Positions 12,330-23,800 of a stretch of 64,000 nucleotides of DNA are shown piece by piece (position 1 is the first letter of the stretch; every line of letters begins with the position of its first letter). The position numbers were made by a program, and so were the translations under genes. The notes beneath the pieces were generated by a model. That model did no database searches, had not been told where the DNA came from, and saw only the letters and a program-made list of their open reading frames with translations. The DNA lies in assembly GCF_029873635.1 (NCBI RefSeq), contig NC_080422.1, positions 12,059,764 to 12,123,763 on the forward strand, in the 5' to 3' direction. This DNA is from Malania oleifera. Taxonomy: Eukaryota > Streptophyta > Magnoliopsida > Santalales > Ximeniaceae.

Positions 12330-13649
12330 CTAGTCTTCTTCTTCAGAGCCATCTCCTTTCTCTTCTTCGTCTCCTTCTTCTTGAGTCCCTTCTTCTTCAA
12401 TATTTCCTTCATCACCGTCATCTTCAGAATTTCCTTCTTTTTCTGTAGAAGCATCATCATCATCACTAGCATCATCATCTCCACTCTGAGGAGCAGAGCT
12501 AATGTCCATGGGATCACTGCTTTTAGAGGATTTGGCAGGGTATTTTTCCATTTAAGTGACCCGTTTGTCAAGTGATGTGACCTTTTCTTTGATATTCTGA
12601 AGACCAGTGCGTACTTAAGAAGAGAAACTAGATAAATCTTGTTGAAATGATAAGAACCAAAAAGGTGCTTCTGGAGATGAGCCAAGTTCTTGTGTGGAAG
12701 AGGATTGAGCAGCTGTTGATACTGGAGCAAAGGTTGAGGCTGAGGCTGAAGCTGAAGCTGAAGCTGCTACAGATGCAGGTGGTGCATGTGTAGTCTTTGC
12801 AGCTTTCAAATACCATCCGGAACTTCCCTTATCATATCCCATTTGTTTGAGAGAAGTTTCATTAAAAAGATCATATCGAGTCCTTTTTATGAAAAACTCA
12901 GAAACATTGGTAATGTTAAGTTGAGTAAAGAGGAGAGTAAGAATTCCTCCATAAGGAAGAATAACTCGAATGGATTCCAACTTGGTCCACATCCAACGAA
13001 CAATCAAACTAGCCAAATCTAATTTCTTGCCTTTAAGTAGACACCAAAGAACAAAACATTCGATATAAGAAAGATGATCAAAAGAACCTTGTTTTGGTAA
13101 GATATTATTTGAAACTAACTTATGAAGAATTTGGCCTTTTAAATTCAATTGCCTGTACAGTGGAAGATGTGCAAAATAAACAGGCTCATGTTCCATAATC
13201 ATGGGAAGAAATTCTGCGAGAGTGAATCCTTGTTCTAGGATCCAAGACTGAGCAAACACAGGACTATTAAAATCTCCTAGAGTAATTTTGAAAATGGGAG
13301 ATAATATTTCAGAATTCAACAGTATTTTCTTTCCTTTAACTTATGAAGAGAAAATCCCATGTTCATATTGCATATTTGCATAGAAAATTTTGACTAAATG
13401 AGGAAAACAACCTTTGGGTTGTTGAGTGATAAAGTCATACCATCCAATATCACGAAACGAGGTAAGGATATCCAGAAATTCAGTGACAAAGAATGATACA
13501 TCCAAGACTTTACCTAAGATTGGTTCTACAGAACTCAAGGAATTTTTATAATGAAGTTGAGCTCAAGGAGCAACTAACCATTTGTTGATATTTTGGGTTT
13601 CCCTCCCTGAGGAAGAACCTTTGTTTGTAGTCTGCTTGGTTCGAGGCAT
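12330..13649 (-). pseudogene. Env-like ORF of the Sirevirus-like element
   Basis: A 440-codon frame lies downstream of RNase H on the same strand. It opens with a basic N-terminus (MPRTKQTTNKGSSS...). A conserved central region follows, with a segment near YIECFVLWCLLKGKKLDLA and the motif LPYGGILTLLF. Next come an alanine/serine-rich stretch and a strongly acidic Asp/Glu tail. This plan matches the third ORF of sireviruses, often called env-like and annotated in databases as a putative plant transposon protein; no fusion function is demonstrated. All pieces are in one frame and are interrupted only by stop codons near 13563, 13341, 12615 and 12552. I see no frameshift and no obvious signal peptide. 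Confidence 0.68.
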
Positions 13650-13764
13650 GGAGATACAAACTTTCAGAAACCCTATATGTCGTGTGATGAATTTAAGTAA
13701 AGAAGGGATTTCGGAGTGAAGGAAAAGTGAGGGAAGATGAAGTGTTTGAAGTTCGGATGAATGA

Positions 13765-13995
13765 AGCAAGGAACTTCAGAGGTCTGAAGTTAGGGTTTAG
13801 TGCGCTGGAAATATTTAAATCTCGCGACTTCAGATGTCTGAAGATAAGTACAGACGTTTGAAGTCTTAAAAATCTGGAAGTTTAAAAGTCAATATGAGTT
13901 TAGACGTCTGAAGTCCTAGGTTCAGTCATCTGAACTATTCTGCTATAGTGTTTAGACGTCTGGGGTATTAACATTAGACGTCATAAGTGCACATA
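13765..13995. repeat. Palindrome cluster upstream of the env-like ORF
   Basis: Seven or so copies of the LTR palindrome or its variants (for example cttcagaggtctgaag near 13773, cttcagatgtctgaag near 13828, ttagacgtctgaag near 13901) lie between the end of pol and the start of the env-like ORF. They are outside the LTRs. On the minus strand they lie 120-350 bp upstream of the presumed env-like start at 13649. Confidence 0.7.
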
Positions 13996-14013
13996 AATTC
14001 TGGAATTTTACAT

Positions 14014-17000
14014 CTAATACACTTCTCTGCTGTAGATTAACCCAAGTTCCCTCCTAATATGTATAAATCTTTCTTCACTTAAAGGTTTTGTAAAAATATC
14101 AGCCCATTGATCACTTGTATTTATAAATTCAAGAATGATATCTTCTTTTTTGACATGATCTCTCAAAAAATGATGTCTTATGTCTATATGCTTAGTTCTT
14201 GAGTGTGAAATTGGATTTTTAGATATATTTATGGCACTTGTATTATCACACTTTATCGAAATTGTTTTATATTCTAAATTAAAATCCTTTAATTGTTGTT
14301 TCATATATAGGATTTGAGCACAACAACTTCCTGCGGCTACATATTCAGCTTCGGTGGTTGATAAAACTATAGAATTTTGTTTCTTTGAAAACCATGACAC
14401 CAATGATTGTCCTAGAAAGTGACATGTGCCACTTGTACTCTTTTTATCAATCTTACATTCGATATAATCAGCATCAGAATAACTTATCATATTAAAATCC
14501 ATGTCCTTTGGATACCATAACCCTAAATCAAGTGATCCTACCAAGTACCTAAGAATTCTTTTGACAGCTGTTAAGTGTGATTCCCTAGGGGCTGATTGAA
14601 ATCTAGCACACATACACACACTAAACATAATATCCGGTCTACTAGCAGTTAAGTATAATAAGCTACCAATAATTCCTCTATAGTGTGTGATGTCTACTTG
14701 CTTTCCTGTTTCATCTCTATCAAGACTTGAAGTTGTACTCATAGGAGTTCCTATAGGTTTACTCTGTTCCATGTCAAACTTTTTGAGCATATCCTTGATG
14801 TACTTAGTTTGATTTATAAAAGTTCCATTTTTAGCTTGCTTTATTTGTAGTCCTAGAAAATAATTTAACTCCCCCATCATACTCATCTCAAATTCTTTTT
14901 GCATACATGTGGCAAATTTTTTACATAGATCTTCATTTGTTGCTCCAAATAACATCATCCACATATATTTGGACTATTAGCATATCTTTGTTTTTGGATT
15001 TAATAAATAAGGTACTATCAACTTTTCCTCTTGTAAATTCATTTTTAAGTAAAAATTTACTTAACCTCTCATACCAAGCTTTTGGAGCTTGTTTCAAACC
15101 ATAAAGAGCCTTTGTCAATTTGAATACATGGTTTGGATTTTTAGAATTTTCAAAACCTAGAGGTTGTTTGACATAAACTTCTTCATTTATATATCCATTT
15201 AAAAATGCACTCTTTACATCCATTTAATATAACTTAAAATCCTTATGAGCTGCATAAGCTAAAAGCATCCTAATAACTTCCATCCTTGCCACAGGTGCAA
15301 AAGTTTCATCATAATCAATTCCCTCTTCTTGATTATACCCTTGTGCCACTAGCCTAACTTTATTTCTTATAACAACTCCATTTTCATCCTTTATATTTCT
15401 AAACACCCATTTAGTTCCTATAATTGATTTATCTTTGGGTTTTGGTATAAGTTCCCATACTTGACTTCTTTCAAATTGATTTAATTTCTCTTGCATTGCT
15501 AAGAGAATCATCATTTAAAGCATCTTTAATATTTTTAGATTCATCTTGAGACAAAAATGCATAATGATTACAAATATTTTTTAGTGAGGCTCTAGTTGTT
15601 ATCCCTTTTGATGTTTCACCAAGTATTTGTTCTTTTGGGTGATTTTTGTTATATTTCCATTCTTTAGGAAGATTCAATTTACTGTAAAGTTTTCATTTGA
15701 AGCATCATTATCCTTTTCCTCTTTTATTTCAATGTCTTTTTCTTTTTGAGACATAACTTCTTTTTCATCATTCATATCTTTAATGTCATAATTATTTGAT
15801 TCATCAAAAGTTATATGAATTGATTCCATGATTGTAGAAGTTCTTTTATTATAAATCCTATAAGCTTTACTATTTGTAGAATACCCTAAGAAGATACCTT
15901 CATCTGACTTTGTATCAAATTTTCCTAAATCATCTTTAGTATTTAATATAAAGCATTTACATCCGAATACATGAAAGTAGGAAATATTAGGTTTTCTATC
16001 TTTCCAAAGTTCATATGGTGTTTTATCTATTTTTGACCTTATTGATACCCTATTTACAATATAACATGTAGTATTTACAGCTTCTATCCAAAAATATTTA
16101 GGCAGATTATTTTCATTTATCACTGTTCTTGTCATTTCTTGTAAAGTTCTATTTTTCCTTTCAACAACTCCATTTTGTTGTGGAGTTTTAGGCGCTGAAA
16201 AATTATGAGTTATTCCTTGTTCATTACAAAATTTATCAACTTTCTTATTTTTAAACTCTCTTCCTCGATCACTTCTAAAGCTTGTTACATTGTAACCTTT
16301 CTCATTTTGTAATTTCTTACATAAGTTTATTAATTGGTTACAAGCTTCATCTTTGTTTTCTAAAAAGATTACCCAAGTGAATCTTGAATAATCATCTACT
16401 ATAACAAAAGCATATTATTTTCCACCTAAGCTTAAGGTTCTAGTTGCACCAAATAAGTCTAGATGCAAGAGTTCTAGAGGTCTTTTAGTGGATATGTATT
16501 TTTTCTTCTTAAAACTAGTTTTTACTTGTTTTCCCTTTTGACACGCATTAAACAACTTGTCTTTTATGAATTTAGTATTTGGTAGTCATTTTATAAGATT
16601 TTTCTTAGATAATTTGGATAGTAGATCCATGCTAGCATGACCTAGTTTCCTATGCCATAACCAACTTACTTCATTCATAACTGTTAAACAAGTTATGTTT
16701 TGATTTGCTATTTTCTCACGATTTATACAATATACATTATTTATTCTATAAGCCATAAACAAGATTTCTTTATTTTTGGGATTTTGGATAACACATTTTT
16801 CCTTCATGAAGATTACTTCGAACCCTTTATCGCTTAATTGACTAATACTTAAAAGGTTATGTTTTAGTCCTTCCACTAATAATACATTATCTATAGTGAG
16901 TGAAGATTCTTTACCAATTTTTTCAATACCAACAATTTTACCTTTGACATTGTCGCCGAAGGTGACGTATCCCCCATCCTTTTGTTTTAAAGTAGTGAAC

Positions 17001-17065
17001 TTGGTCTTGTCACCGGTCATATGCCTTGAGCACCTGCTGTCCAAGTACCATTTGTCCGTTGTCAT
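14014..17065 (-). pseudogene. Sirevirus-like pol: protease, integrase, RT, RNase H (broken)
   Basis: Domains run in copia order. The protease begins with WYLDSRCSRHMTGD; the usual catalytic triad D-S/T-G is D-S-R here. A GAG-pre-integrase zinc motif follows (WLWHRKLGHASMDLLSKLSKKN, 16586-16680). Integrase core is recognisable at 15674-16585. The RT N-terminus includes MDVKSAFLNGYINEEVYVKQP at 14933-15223 and the catalytic YVDD near 14960. RNase H spans 14014-14964 (DADY.., STSG, LSTTEAEYVA, DNTSAI, H.RTKHIDIRHHF). One indel directly follows YVDD, and two compensating frameshifts flank 15500-15675. Premature stops occur near 16586 and 15224. The copy is dead. Confidence 0.9.
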
Positions 17066-17098
17066 TGTTGTCCTAAGGCAAACCTACAATGAGAGACA

Positions 17099-18868
17099 CT
17101 ATATGTTAGTTTTTGGTACCCAAATTCTTTTGATTTTCTTTATTTTGTTATTAGTTCCACTATTTTCTTTCCATTCTCCTTGAACTTTAACATATTTTCT
17201 TTTTAATGGACAATTGAACATCACATGACCTTTAGTTTTGCACATATAGCAAGTGGTGTGTTCATGTTTGTTATTTGATGAAGTACTAGCATAAAACTTA
17301 GCTTCCTTAACAAAATATCCCATGTACAGCTTTTTATTCCTTTTATTTGCTTTACCGTTGTAGCCTATTCCTTCTTTGTTTCCATGAAGCCTTTGCTGTC
17401 CAATCATCTTTTCAAAGTTTTCTTTACCTTTGATAAAATCATAGATAATCTTTTCTTTATCCTCAATTACCTTTTTGAGTTCATTTATTTCTAAATCTTT
17501 CTTATTCAAGCCTTCTTTATGAGTTTTGTCTAACTCTTGTTTTACTATGTTTATTTCTTCTTCCAGTTGCTTATTATAAGTATATCTTTCTTCTTCAATA
17601 GCTTTGAATGATTCAAGTTGCTTTTCTAGTTCTTGATTTTGATCTTTCAAAGTTATATTTCTTTTAGACACTTTTATAGATCTTTTATGTAGTGAGAATA
17701 ATTTAGTTTGTAATTCCTTATAAGAAGACAAGCTATCACATGACTCATCACCAGACTCATTTTGAGATTCAGATGTAGAGTAATAAGAATTTACTTCTTC
17801 ATTGTTCGCCATGAAGCATATATTTGCCATCTCCTGTTCACTTGATTCGATTTTAGTTTCGCTGGAGCTCGAGTCATCCCAAGTAGCTTTCATTGCTTCC
17901 TTATTTTTCTTCTTGTCTTTCTTGAATAATGGACAATCCGGTTTGATATGCCCTGGCTTTTTGCAATGATAACAAATTGGTAGTTCATTCTTACCTTTAC
18001 TTTCTTTCCTACTTGTCTCTCCTTTTTCAATTTTCTTTTTATTAAACTTTCTAGGAAACCTTTTATTTCTTTTATAGAATTTTCCTAGTCTCTTAGTAAT
18101 AAAAGCCAGCTCATCTTGATCTAAGTCACTTGTTTCGCTTTCTTCTTCACTAGTGCTATGGCTAGATGCTTTTAGAGCTATGGATCTTTTATGCTTAGGT
18201 TTAGGATTTCTTTCTTTCAATGCCATTTCATATGTGAGAAGTGAACCTATAAGTTCATCCAATGAAGTAGTCTTTAAGTTTCTTCCTTCCATGATAGTTG
18301 TGGCCTTTGATTCCCAAATAGAGGGTAGGCCTCTTAGAATTTTTATGATCATTTCATAAGTAGTATAGGTTTTTCCTAAGGCACTTAAGGAGTTTATTAT
18401 GTGAGTAAATCTAGTGTACATGCTTGATATCGTTTCATCAGAATTCATTTTAAATGCTTCGTATTCACTCGTTAACATGTCTATCCTATTATCTCTAACA
18501 TCAATGGTTCCTTTATAAGTTACTTCTAGTTTATCCCAAATCTCCTTAGCTATTTTGCAGGCCATAACTCGGTTAAACTCATTAGCATCCAATGCATAAT
18601 ATAACGCATTTATAGCACTTACATTTATTTGAAGCATTTTATAGTCTAGGTCAGTCTTATCTTTATTTTCTTTTGGAATATGTTTTCCATCAACTATTTT
18701 ATTGGGGATAAGATTTCCATCCATAACTACTTTCCAAGCTTTCCAATCCATGCGTTGGAGACATATTTCCATTCTCTTTTTCTAGAATGTATAATTGTGT
18801 CCACAAAAGATTGGTGGATGGGTTGAGGATTGGCCTTCACCAAAGGGTGCTACTCCAATGTTTGCCAT
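17099..18868 (-). pseudogene. Sirevirus-like gag with two zinc knuckles (broken)
   Basis: The frame most likely starts at 18868 (MANIGVAPFGEG...) and is open from 18772 to 17099. A UBN2/DUF4219-type gag domain spans the first ~200 residues. CCHC knuckles CYHCKKPGHIKPDC and CYMCKTKGHVMFNC follow, separated by a long Lys/Glu-rich coiled-coil-like stretch. A single TAG codon at 18782-18784 stands where Trp is conserved (Y.FWK..M) and separates the first 28 codons. Gag packages the RNA; two knuckles plus a long C-terminal extension fit the Sirevirus lineage. Confidence 0.86.
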
Positions 18869-18910
18869 TAGATCTTTTTATAGTTTCTTGTTAGGAATTT
18901 CTATAACCTG

Positions 18911-18922
18911 GCTCTGATACCA
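18911..18922 (-). promoter_or_regulatory. Primer binding site, tRNA-iMet
   Basis: The minus strand reads TGGTATCAGAGCCAGG, complementary to the 3' end of plant initiator tRNA-Met, two bases inside the 5' LTR boundary at 18925. It fixes the element's orientation. Confidence 0.95.
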
Positions 18923-18924
18923 AT

Positions 18925-20782
18925 TGAAATTAGGAATAGCTTCCCAAGAGGCGAGGTGAATTGGAATCTTTTTAATTTGATGATATTTAATTTTTTTAAG
19001 ATACTAAAGAAAGCACAACAGATAATTTATAAGCACACTTTAAAATACTTGTAATTTAAATGAACAAGACAATCAATATAGCTAAAATAATTCAATCACT
19101 CAATCAAGGATAATTTTGCTTTTGTTGATTTCCCTGTGAATGTTTATCACCTTCTTTGAATTAGCTTTTAGTATGCGCTTCTCTTGATTAATATTTCCAC
19201 AGATTAACCAACGTACTCCCTTTTGGGTTTCCGCAAATGGTTAATGGAAACGTACTCTCTAAATACCAAGAGTCTTCGTTTCTTTCTCTTTGGAACTTGT
19301 AACCTGCACTTTGAAATTATACAACATAGCAAGTATAGTATGTAAAATAGAGAGAAAGACACAAGATTTTTATGAGGTTCAGCTTCGACACAGCCTACGT
19401 CCTCGCCCTTGGCAAAATACCAAAGGATTCCACTATAGCAATTCCGTTACCGGGTGGAATAACGCCTGTTTACAACCACTCCTTTGGTCAAGGCTAGAGC
19501 CCGCCTTCGCCAAACAATATGCCCTTGTTTGGTCAACGTTCCAATAGCCTGGAATAGTTCAAAATCTACAAGAGAAATATCAAAATCTAGTGTACAAGAG
19601 AAGCTCACACAAAGAGCAGATTAGTACAAATCAAAACTATGTACTTCAAAATATAAAATATCAAGAATAAAATAAACTTTTGAAGCTTTTCAAAGAATTC
19701 ACCAAAATCCTTTTCTCCAGATGAGAAATCAGTAATTTTTCAGGATTTGATGAACAAAATATCACAACAACAATTCTTTCAGCTTTGCAAGAGATTGAGT
19801 AAAAGAGATTTTGAGAGCAAGAGAGTTTTGAGAGAATTTCAATGCTTGGGATAAATTTTTGATTCACAAGAACCATGTATTTATAGGCTTCCAAGTAGGT
19901 TTCCTTGTTACAAGAGTTTCCTTAAAGAGTTTTCCAAGTTGTTAGAAAATTTGGGTTTCAAACGGCTACAATTTAAAAATAAGAGTTTTAAAATTTTTGC
20001 CCGTTGAACAGTGTTCAGACGTCTGAAGTGTCGAGGTCAGTCGTCTGAAGTTTCTTAAACCTTTAAAAAATAGAACTGGATATAGGGTCAGATGTCTGAA
20101 GTCAGGGTTCAGACGTCTGATGTCGCAGGTTCATATGTTTGAAGTCGCAAGTTCAGACATCTGAACTTGCTATTGCAACTCTCTGCCTGTTCTGGAAATT
20201 CTTCAGACGTCTGCACTTAATCTTCAAATGTCTAAAGTAATTCTTCAGATGTCTGAACTTAAAGTTCAGTCATTTGAAGTCTCTACTTCAGTCATCTGTA
20301 CTGAAAAGTTCAGTCATTTGAGCTTATTAAAATCTGTTTTATCAAAAAGCATTCTTTAAAAATGTTTTGCTCTCCCATGAATTTTATAAAAACTCAATTC
20401 AATATATTTAAATAGGTCTTTAAACCTTGATAATCTCTTAGAAAAAGCTTCAAAATATATTTCAAAGATATTTTGCCCTTTGAAATACTTACAAATATGT
20501 TTCCTAAGCCTTCATGCTTGAGTTCTCTTTGCTCTTGAGATTCTTTGAACAATTTGCTTGAGCTTCAAGTATGTTAGACCCTCTTTGGATCATTGAGAAG
20601 TTATATTCATACTTAACTTATACTTATTCTTCTCTTAAACCATACTTGAGCTATATTTGAGCTTTGCTTTGAGCCATACTTTATCCATATTTCTTGAAAC
20701 ACCAAAACTCAACCTTTTTCAAGTTAAATTATCCTTTGTTTGTTATCACGAAAACCAATTGAAAGACCTTGTTAGACCAACA
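18925..20782 (-). mobile_element. 5' LTR of the Sirevirus-like element
   Basis: This 1858-bp repeat is the partner of 9740-11635, with the same termini. It has a TATA box at 19878-19885 (minus) and a palindrome cluster at 20010-20320. Scattered substitutions, mostly transitions, between the two LTRs suggest a moderately old insertion; I did not compute the identity. Confidence 0.92.
20010..20320. repeat. TCAGACGTCTGA palindrome cluster, 5' LTR
   Basis: Roughly ten intact or mutated copies of TCAGACGTCTGA lie upstream (minus strand) of the TATA box at 19878-19885. Clear copies occur near 20015 and 20109. Confidence 0.75.
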
Positions 20783-21821
20783 TATACCTGTGATATATGT
20801 ATTTTTACAGATTTACCAGATCATGAAATTTTACATACTATTATTATAGTTTTACGATTCGGTCACCACACGCTAGTAATAGCATATTTCCACTTACTAA
20901 GCGTTGTCTCACCCCATTACTTTATCAATTTTTAGGTAAGCCAACTAGGCAAGCAGATCAGGCTTGCGGATAGTGAGTTTATTTGATTACCCTGGTTGTA
21001 GGGTGAGTTTTTGACGGAATTTTGTATTTTTGGGGTAGATAATACTGGAGAGAATTATTTTGTATAGCTATGGTTGGTATGTACTGGATTCTGGTATTAT
21101 ATAGTATGTATGGATGTATGGTTTATGTTTCCGCTGCGTAGGTATGAATATTATATACAGGATTACCCCGGTACCTGCTAAGGCCGAGTTTCATAGTAGA
21201 GGGTATCAAAATAGTTAATATTTATATATTATGAAGAAAGGAAAAAAATGATGTAGTTTTGAGGTCGTTACACTTAAACGATTTGGGTTTGGATTTACTC
21301 ATTTTACAAATAGGTGAACAAATTACAAATCTAAACCCATCCAATTAATAAACGAGTATCCGTGAAGAAATATATAATATATTTATTTTAATTTTTCTTT
21401 AAAATTTTACCAAATATAACTTAAATATTTTTCTAAAAACACAATATTTATTTATTCTTTTTTCATGAATATCTTAAAATTTGCGAGTCAGTTACACTTA
21501 TTTATTATTTAACTTTTTAAATTATTTTTAAAAAATATTTTAAATATGAAAAATAACGCTTATAACCTATTTATTATTTTTTTCCTCCCAAATATTTCAA
21601 AAATATATAGTTATACAACTTGTGTCTTATCTCTATTTGTTTAAAAAATACATAATACATTATATATGTATCAAATATCATAATTAATACATATATATAT
21701 ATATATATGGTACCAACTAAATTGTATATTAATTGGGTTGAATTTGGATTGACCCATTTATAAACATATTTCTTTTTCTTTTTTAGATCCAAACTTGTTT
21801 TAAAGGCACGAATAATAAGTC

Positions 21822-22005
21822 GTGCCCCTTTTTGCCACCTTCATTCAGAATTCAGAGAGAGAGAGAAGTCAGTCATTGGGTCGTGCCCCAATTTGGTCAC
21901 CATTCAAAATTCAGAGAGAGAGAGAGAGGGAGAGAGAGAGAAGTCAGTCATTGCGTTGTGTCCCAATTTAGTCACCTTCATTCAGAATTCAGAAAGAGAG
22001 ATGGA
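21822..22005. repeat. Three-copy tandem repeat with GA tracts
   Basis: A unit of about 65-75 bp occurs three times. It consists of 'cgtgcccc-ttt-gccacc', 'attcagaattcagaga', a (GA)n run, then 'aagtcagtcattg'. The GA length differs between units. It resembles a minisatellite grown around a microsatellite. Confidence 0.7.
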
Positions 22006-22216
22006 GAGAGGAATGAAATGCAATGTTCCATGCTTGAAACAAAAGTGAGGTGCACCACCCAGGGCTCAAGGCAAGAATACAAAAAACACAAGAAGCTTAA
22101 TAGTTCACACCAAGAATTGAAGCCTTCTTCCTCCATAATCAACATGGATGAACAAGGAAGGATGGAACCCTTTTGTGCACTCAAAAAAATCCCCATCCAC
22201 GTTGCAAACTAAAAGC

Positions 22217-22217
<1 letters not shown>

Positions 22218-22247
<30 letters not shown>

Positions 22248-22250
22248 TGT
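22218..22250. repeat. (TATG)n microsatellite
   Basis: About eight copies of a TATG tetranucleotide are followed by 'tatatatgcatgcagcc'. Confidence 0.88.
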
Positions 22251-23012
22251 ATATATGCATGCAGCCTTGCAGCCTACTCTGTTTCTGCTATATAGAAAGA
22301 CATATACATATTATAATTGTGTGCGTAGGGCTTGTGTTGGCGTGCAAAGGCTCTTCTGTTTTTGCTAAAACTTACATTATATCGGCTCTAGTGGTGATAG
22401 TTATTATCATTGGCCTACGCCTGCTCTGCAAAATCGTTCATCGATTGTTAAACAGACACCATGATGGGATAAATAGAATAACAAAGCAGCAACAGCAGAG
22501 CTCAAACCTACAGGTGTATCGGGCGGGCGTGAGGAGAAGCTTGGCTGAAAGCAAGTTGGTGATCTTTCATTGCTCACCATTCCGCATTTCAGCTCTTCGT
22601 TGTACCATGACCATCTTCACAGCCCCCACATCCTCTTCTTTTTTAAAACTTTTCAAGCATCCCGAATGTATTTTCGGGAGATTATTAGTTAGATCGCTTT
22701 TAAATTATTTTGAAATAAAAATTATTAATTTAATTTATTTTTTTCAAAGTTACTCAAAATTCAAACAAAATATATATAAGTTGATCTTCTCTAAGTTAAG
22801 CAAAAACTATTGACTTTCTCTAAGGTTCATAAAAAAATATTGACCTTCCTTAAAGTTCATAAAAAAAAAAAAAAAATTAATTTCTTCTTAAATTTTAAAA
22901 GCTATAGAAACCTAAAGAATACTAAGAACATCTTATGAGGTTTTTTTTTTTTTTAAATATCTCAAGAAAGGTTTGTGACATTTTTGGAAATCTCAAGAGA
23001 AGCTAATGAGAG

Positions 23013-23453
23013 GTGGTGGTCAAAGCCATTGTAGCAGAGTTGAGACTCCAGAGAGGTGCAGAGATGTCAGAGAATAGGAAAAGACCTATGCCTCCCAACT
23101 CCTATGCAGATGCTAGACAGGGTTCATGGAGGGGAGACAGAGATACTATGGGTCATAGGTCAGATAGGGCCGATCGAGACTATTGGAAAAATTCATCACA
23201 CCCCCACTGTGCTAGATGTAATCAAAGGCATTGGGGGGAATGCCGGGGTGGGAGTACTGTGTGCTATCGGTGCGGCAGGTACGACCATATAGCTCGAGAT
23301 TGTCATGGACCACCGAATAACGCACCCACTCCTGATTAGAACCGGAGGAACAATATGGTGCCTCGCGATGGCCCGACTCGTGTTTACACACTTACCCTGA
23401 CCGGAGCAGACATTGCTCGTGGTGTGGCAGCAGGTAACGTGTTTATGAATTGA
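23013..23453 (+). pseudogene. Gypsy gag zinc-knuckle fragment
   Basis: One frame holds a CCHC knuckle CYRCGRYDHIARDC preceded by a second cysteine cluster (CARCNQRHWGEC). After an in-frame stop at 23338 it continues with VYTLTLTGADIARGV, the usual linker towards the protease in Tekay-type chromoviruses. It breaks off at 23453 before the protease; reverse transcriptase and integrase are absent. The 5' part of gag is also missing, so this is an internal scrap of a deleted element. Confidence 0.8.
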
Positions 23454-23559
23454 GTTAAGTAATAATTTTATTTAATACTATGATAACGTAGTTATTCGAA
23501 TATATGGAGTATGATGAAATTTTGGTATAAGGTTAGTTAGGTAATAATATAGTTATGTC

Positions 23560-23611
23560 AAATGATTGATTAACGAATTTCAAGAATGAAATTTCTATAA
23601 GAAGGGGAGAT
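23560..23611 (+). mobile_element. 3' end of the Tekay-like element with polypurine tract
   Basis: The sequence 'gaatttcaagaatgaaattt' followed by 'agaaggggaga' is the decayed form of the motif seen at the 3' end of Tekay/Del elements (end of integrase, then polypurine tract). It abuts the LTR at 23612. Pol has been deleted between 23453 and here. Confidence 0.75.
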
Positions 23612-23800
23612 TGTATAGATCCGAACCCAGAAAATAAAAGGAAAATAAATAAATAAATAAAAAAAGGAAAAGGGTTTGGTCAGGACCAAACCGTCGACGG
23701 TTTGGTGGGACTTAGATAAACCATCAACGATTTTCTTGCAGAGCAAACTACCGAGAGCATATAAGGGTGTTTTTGGTTTGTGCGGGGACAACTTGCCTAT

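Larger units (their letters stand above)
9740..20782 (-). mobile_element. Sirevirus-like Ty1/copia element, complete but decayed
   Basis: This 11,043-bp LTR retrotransposon has a perfect 5-bp duplication tatac (9735-9739 and 20783-20787). On the minus strand the order is 5' LTR (18925-20782), tRNA-iMet primer site, gag, protease, integrase, reverse transcriptase, RNase H, an env-like ORF, several polypurine tracts, and 3' LTR (9740-11635). The extra ORF downstream of pol, the palindrome clusters and the repeated polypurine tracts match what is known of the Sirevirus lineage. Gag-pol lies mostly in one frame but is interrupted by nonsense codons and about three frameshifts, so the copy cannot be autonomous. 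Confidence 0.92.
8053..21272 (+). mobile_element. Tekay-like solo LTR, copy 2, split by a copia element
   Basis: It begins TGTAATAGCCCGG (8053) and ends GGTCGTTACA (21272), with a perfect 5-bp duplication cttaa at 8048-8052 and 21273-21277. After removing the nested element (9740-20782 plus one tatac duplicate) the LTR is about 2.2 kb. A TATA-like box (ccataaatag, 8278-8287) is followed by a CT-rich leader. No primer site, polypurine tract or internal domain flanks it, so it is a solo LTR. Plus orientation follows from the order palindromes, TATA, leader. Confidence 0.87.
21278..23012. other. AT-rich and low-complexity stretch, no supported gene
   Basis: 21278-21820 is AT-rich with short (TA)n. 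21822-22005 is a tandem repeat (separate entry). A (TATG)n tract lies at 22218-22250. An open frame at 22148-22813 includes a hydrophobic run (ISALVVIVIIIGLRLLC, about residue 75) but starts inside the microsatellite and has no recognisable domain, so I do not call it a gene. 22860-22960 is A- and T-homopolymer-rich. Confidence 0.6.

Noticed and set aside
8003..21840. hAT-type element around the solo LTR (gggtagcaaaatgggcc at the left)
   Set aside because: No matching inverted terminus or 8-bp duplication was found on the right side; only a vague ttgccacc resemblance near 21835.
22148..22813. 221-codon open frame with a hydrophobic segment
   Set aside because: It starts within and next to a TATG microsatellite, has no recognisable domain, and the sequence around it is low-complexity.
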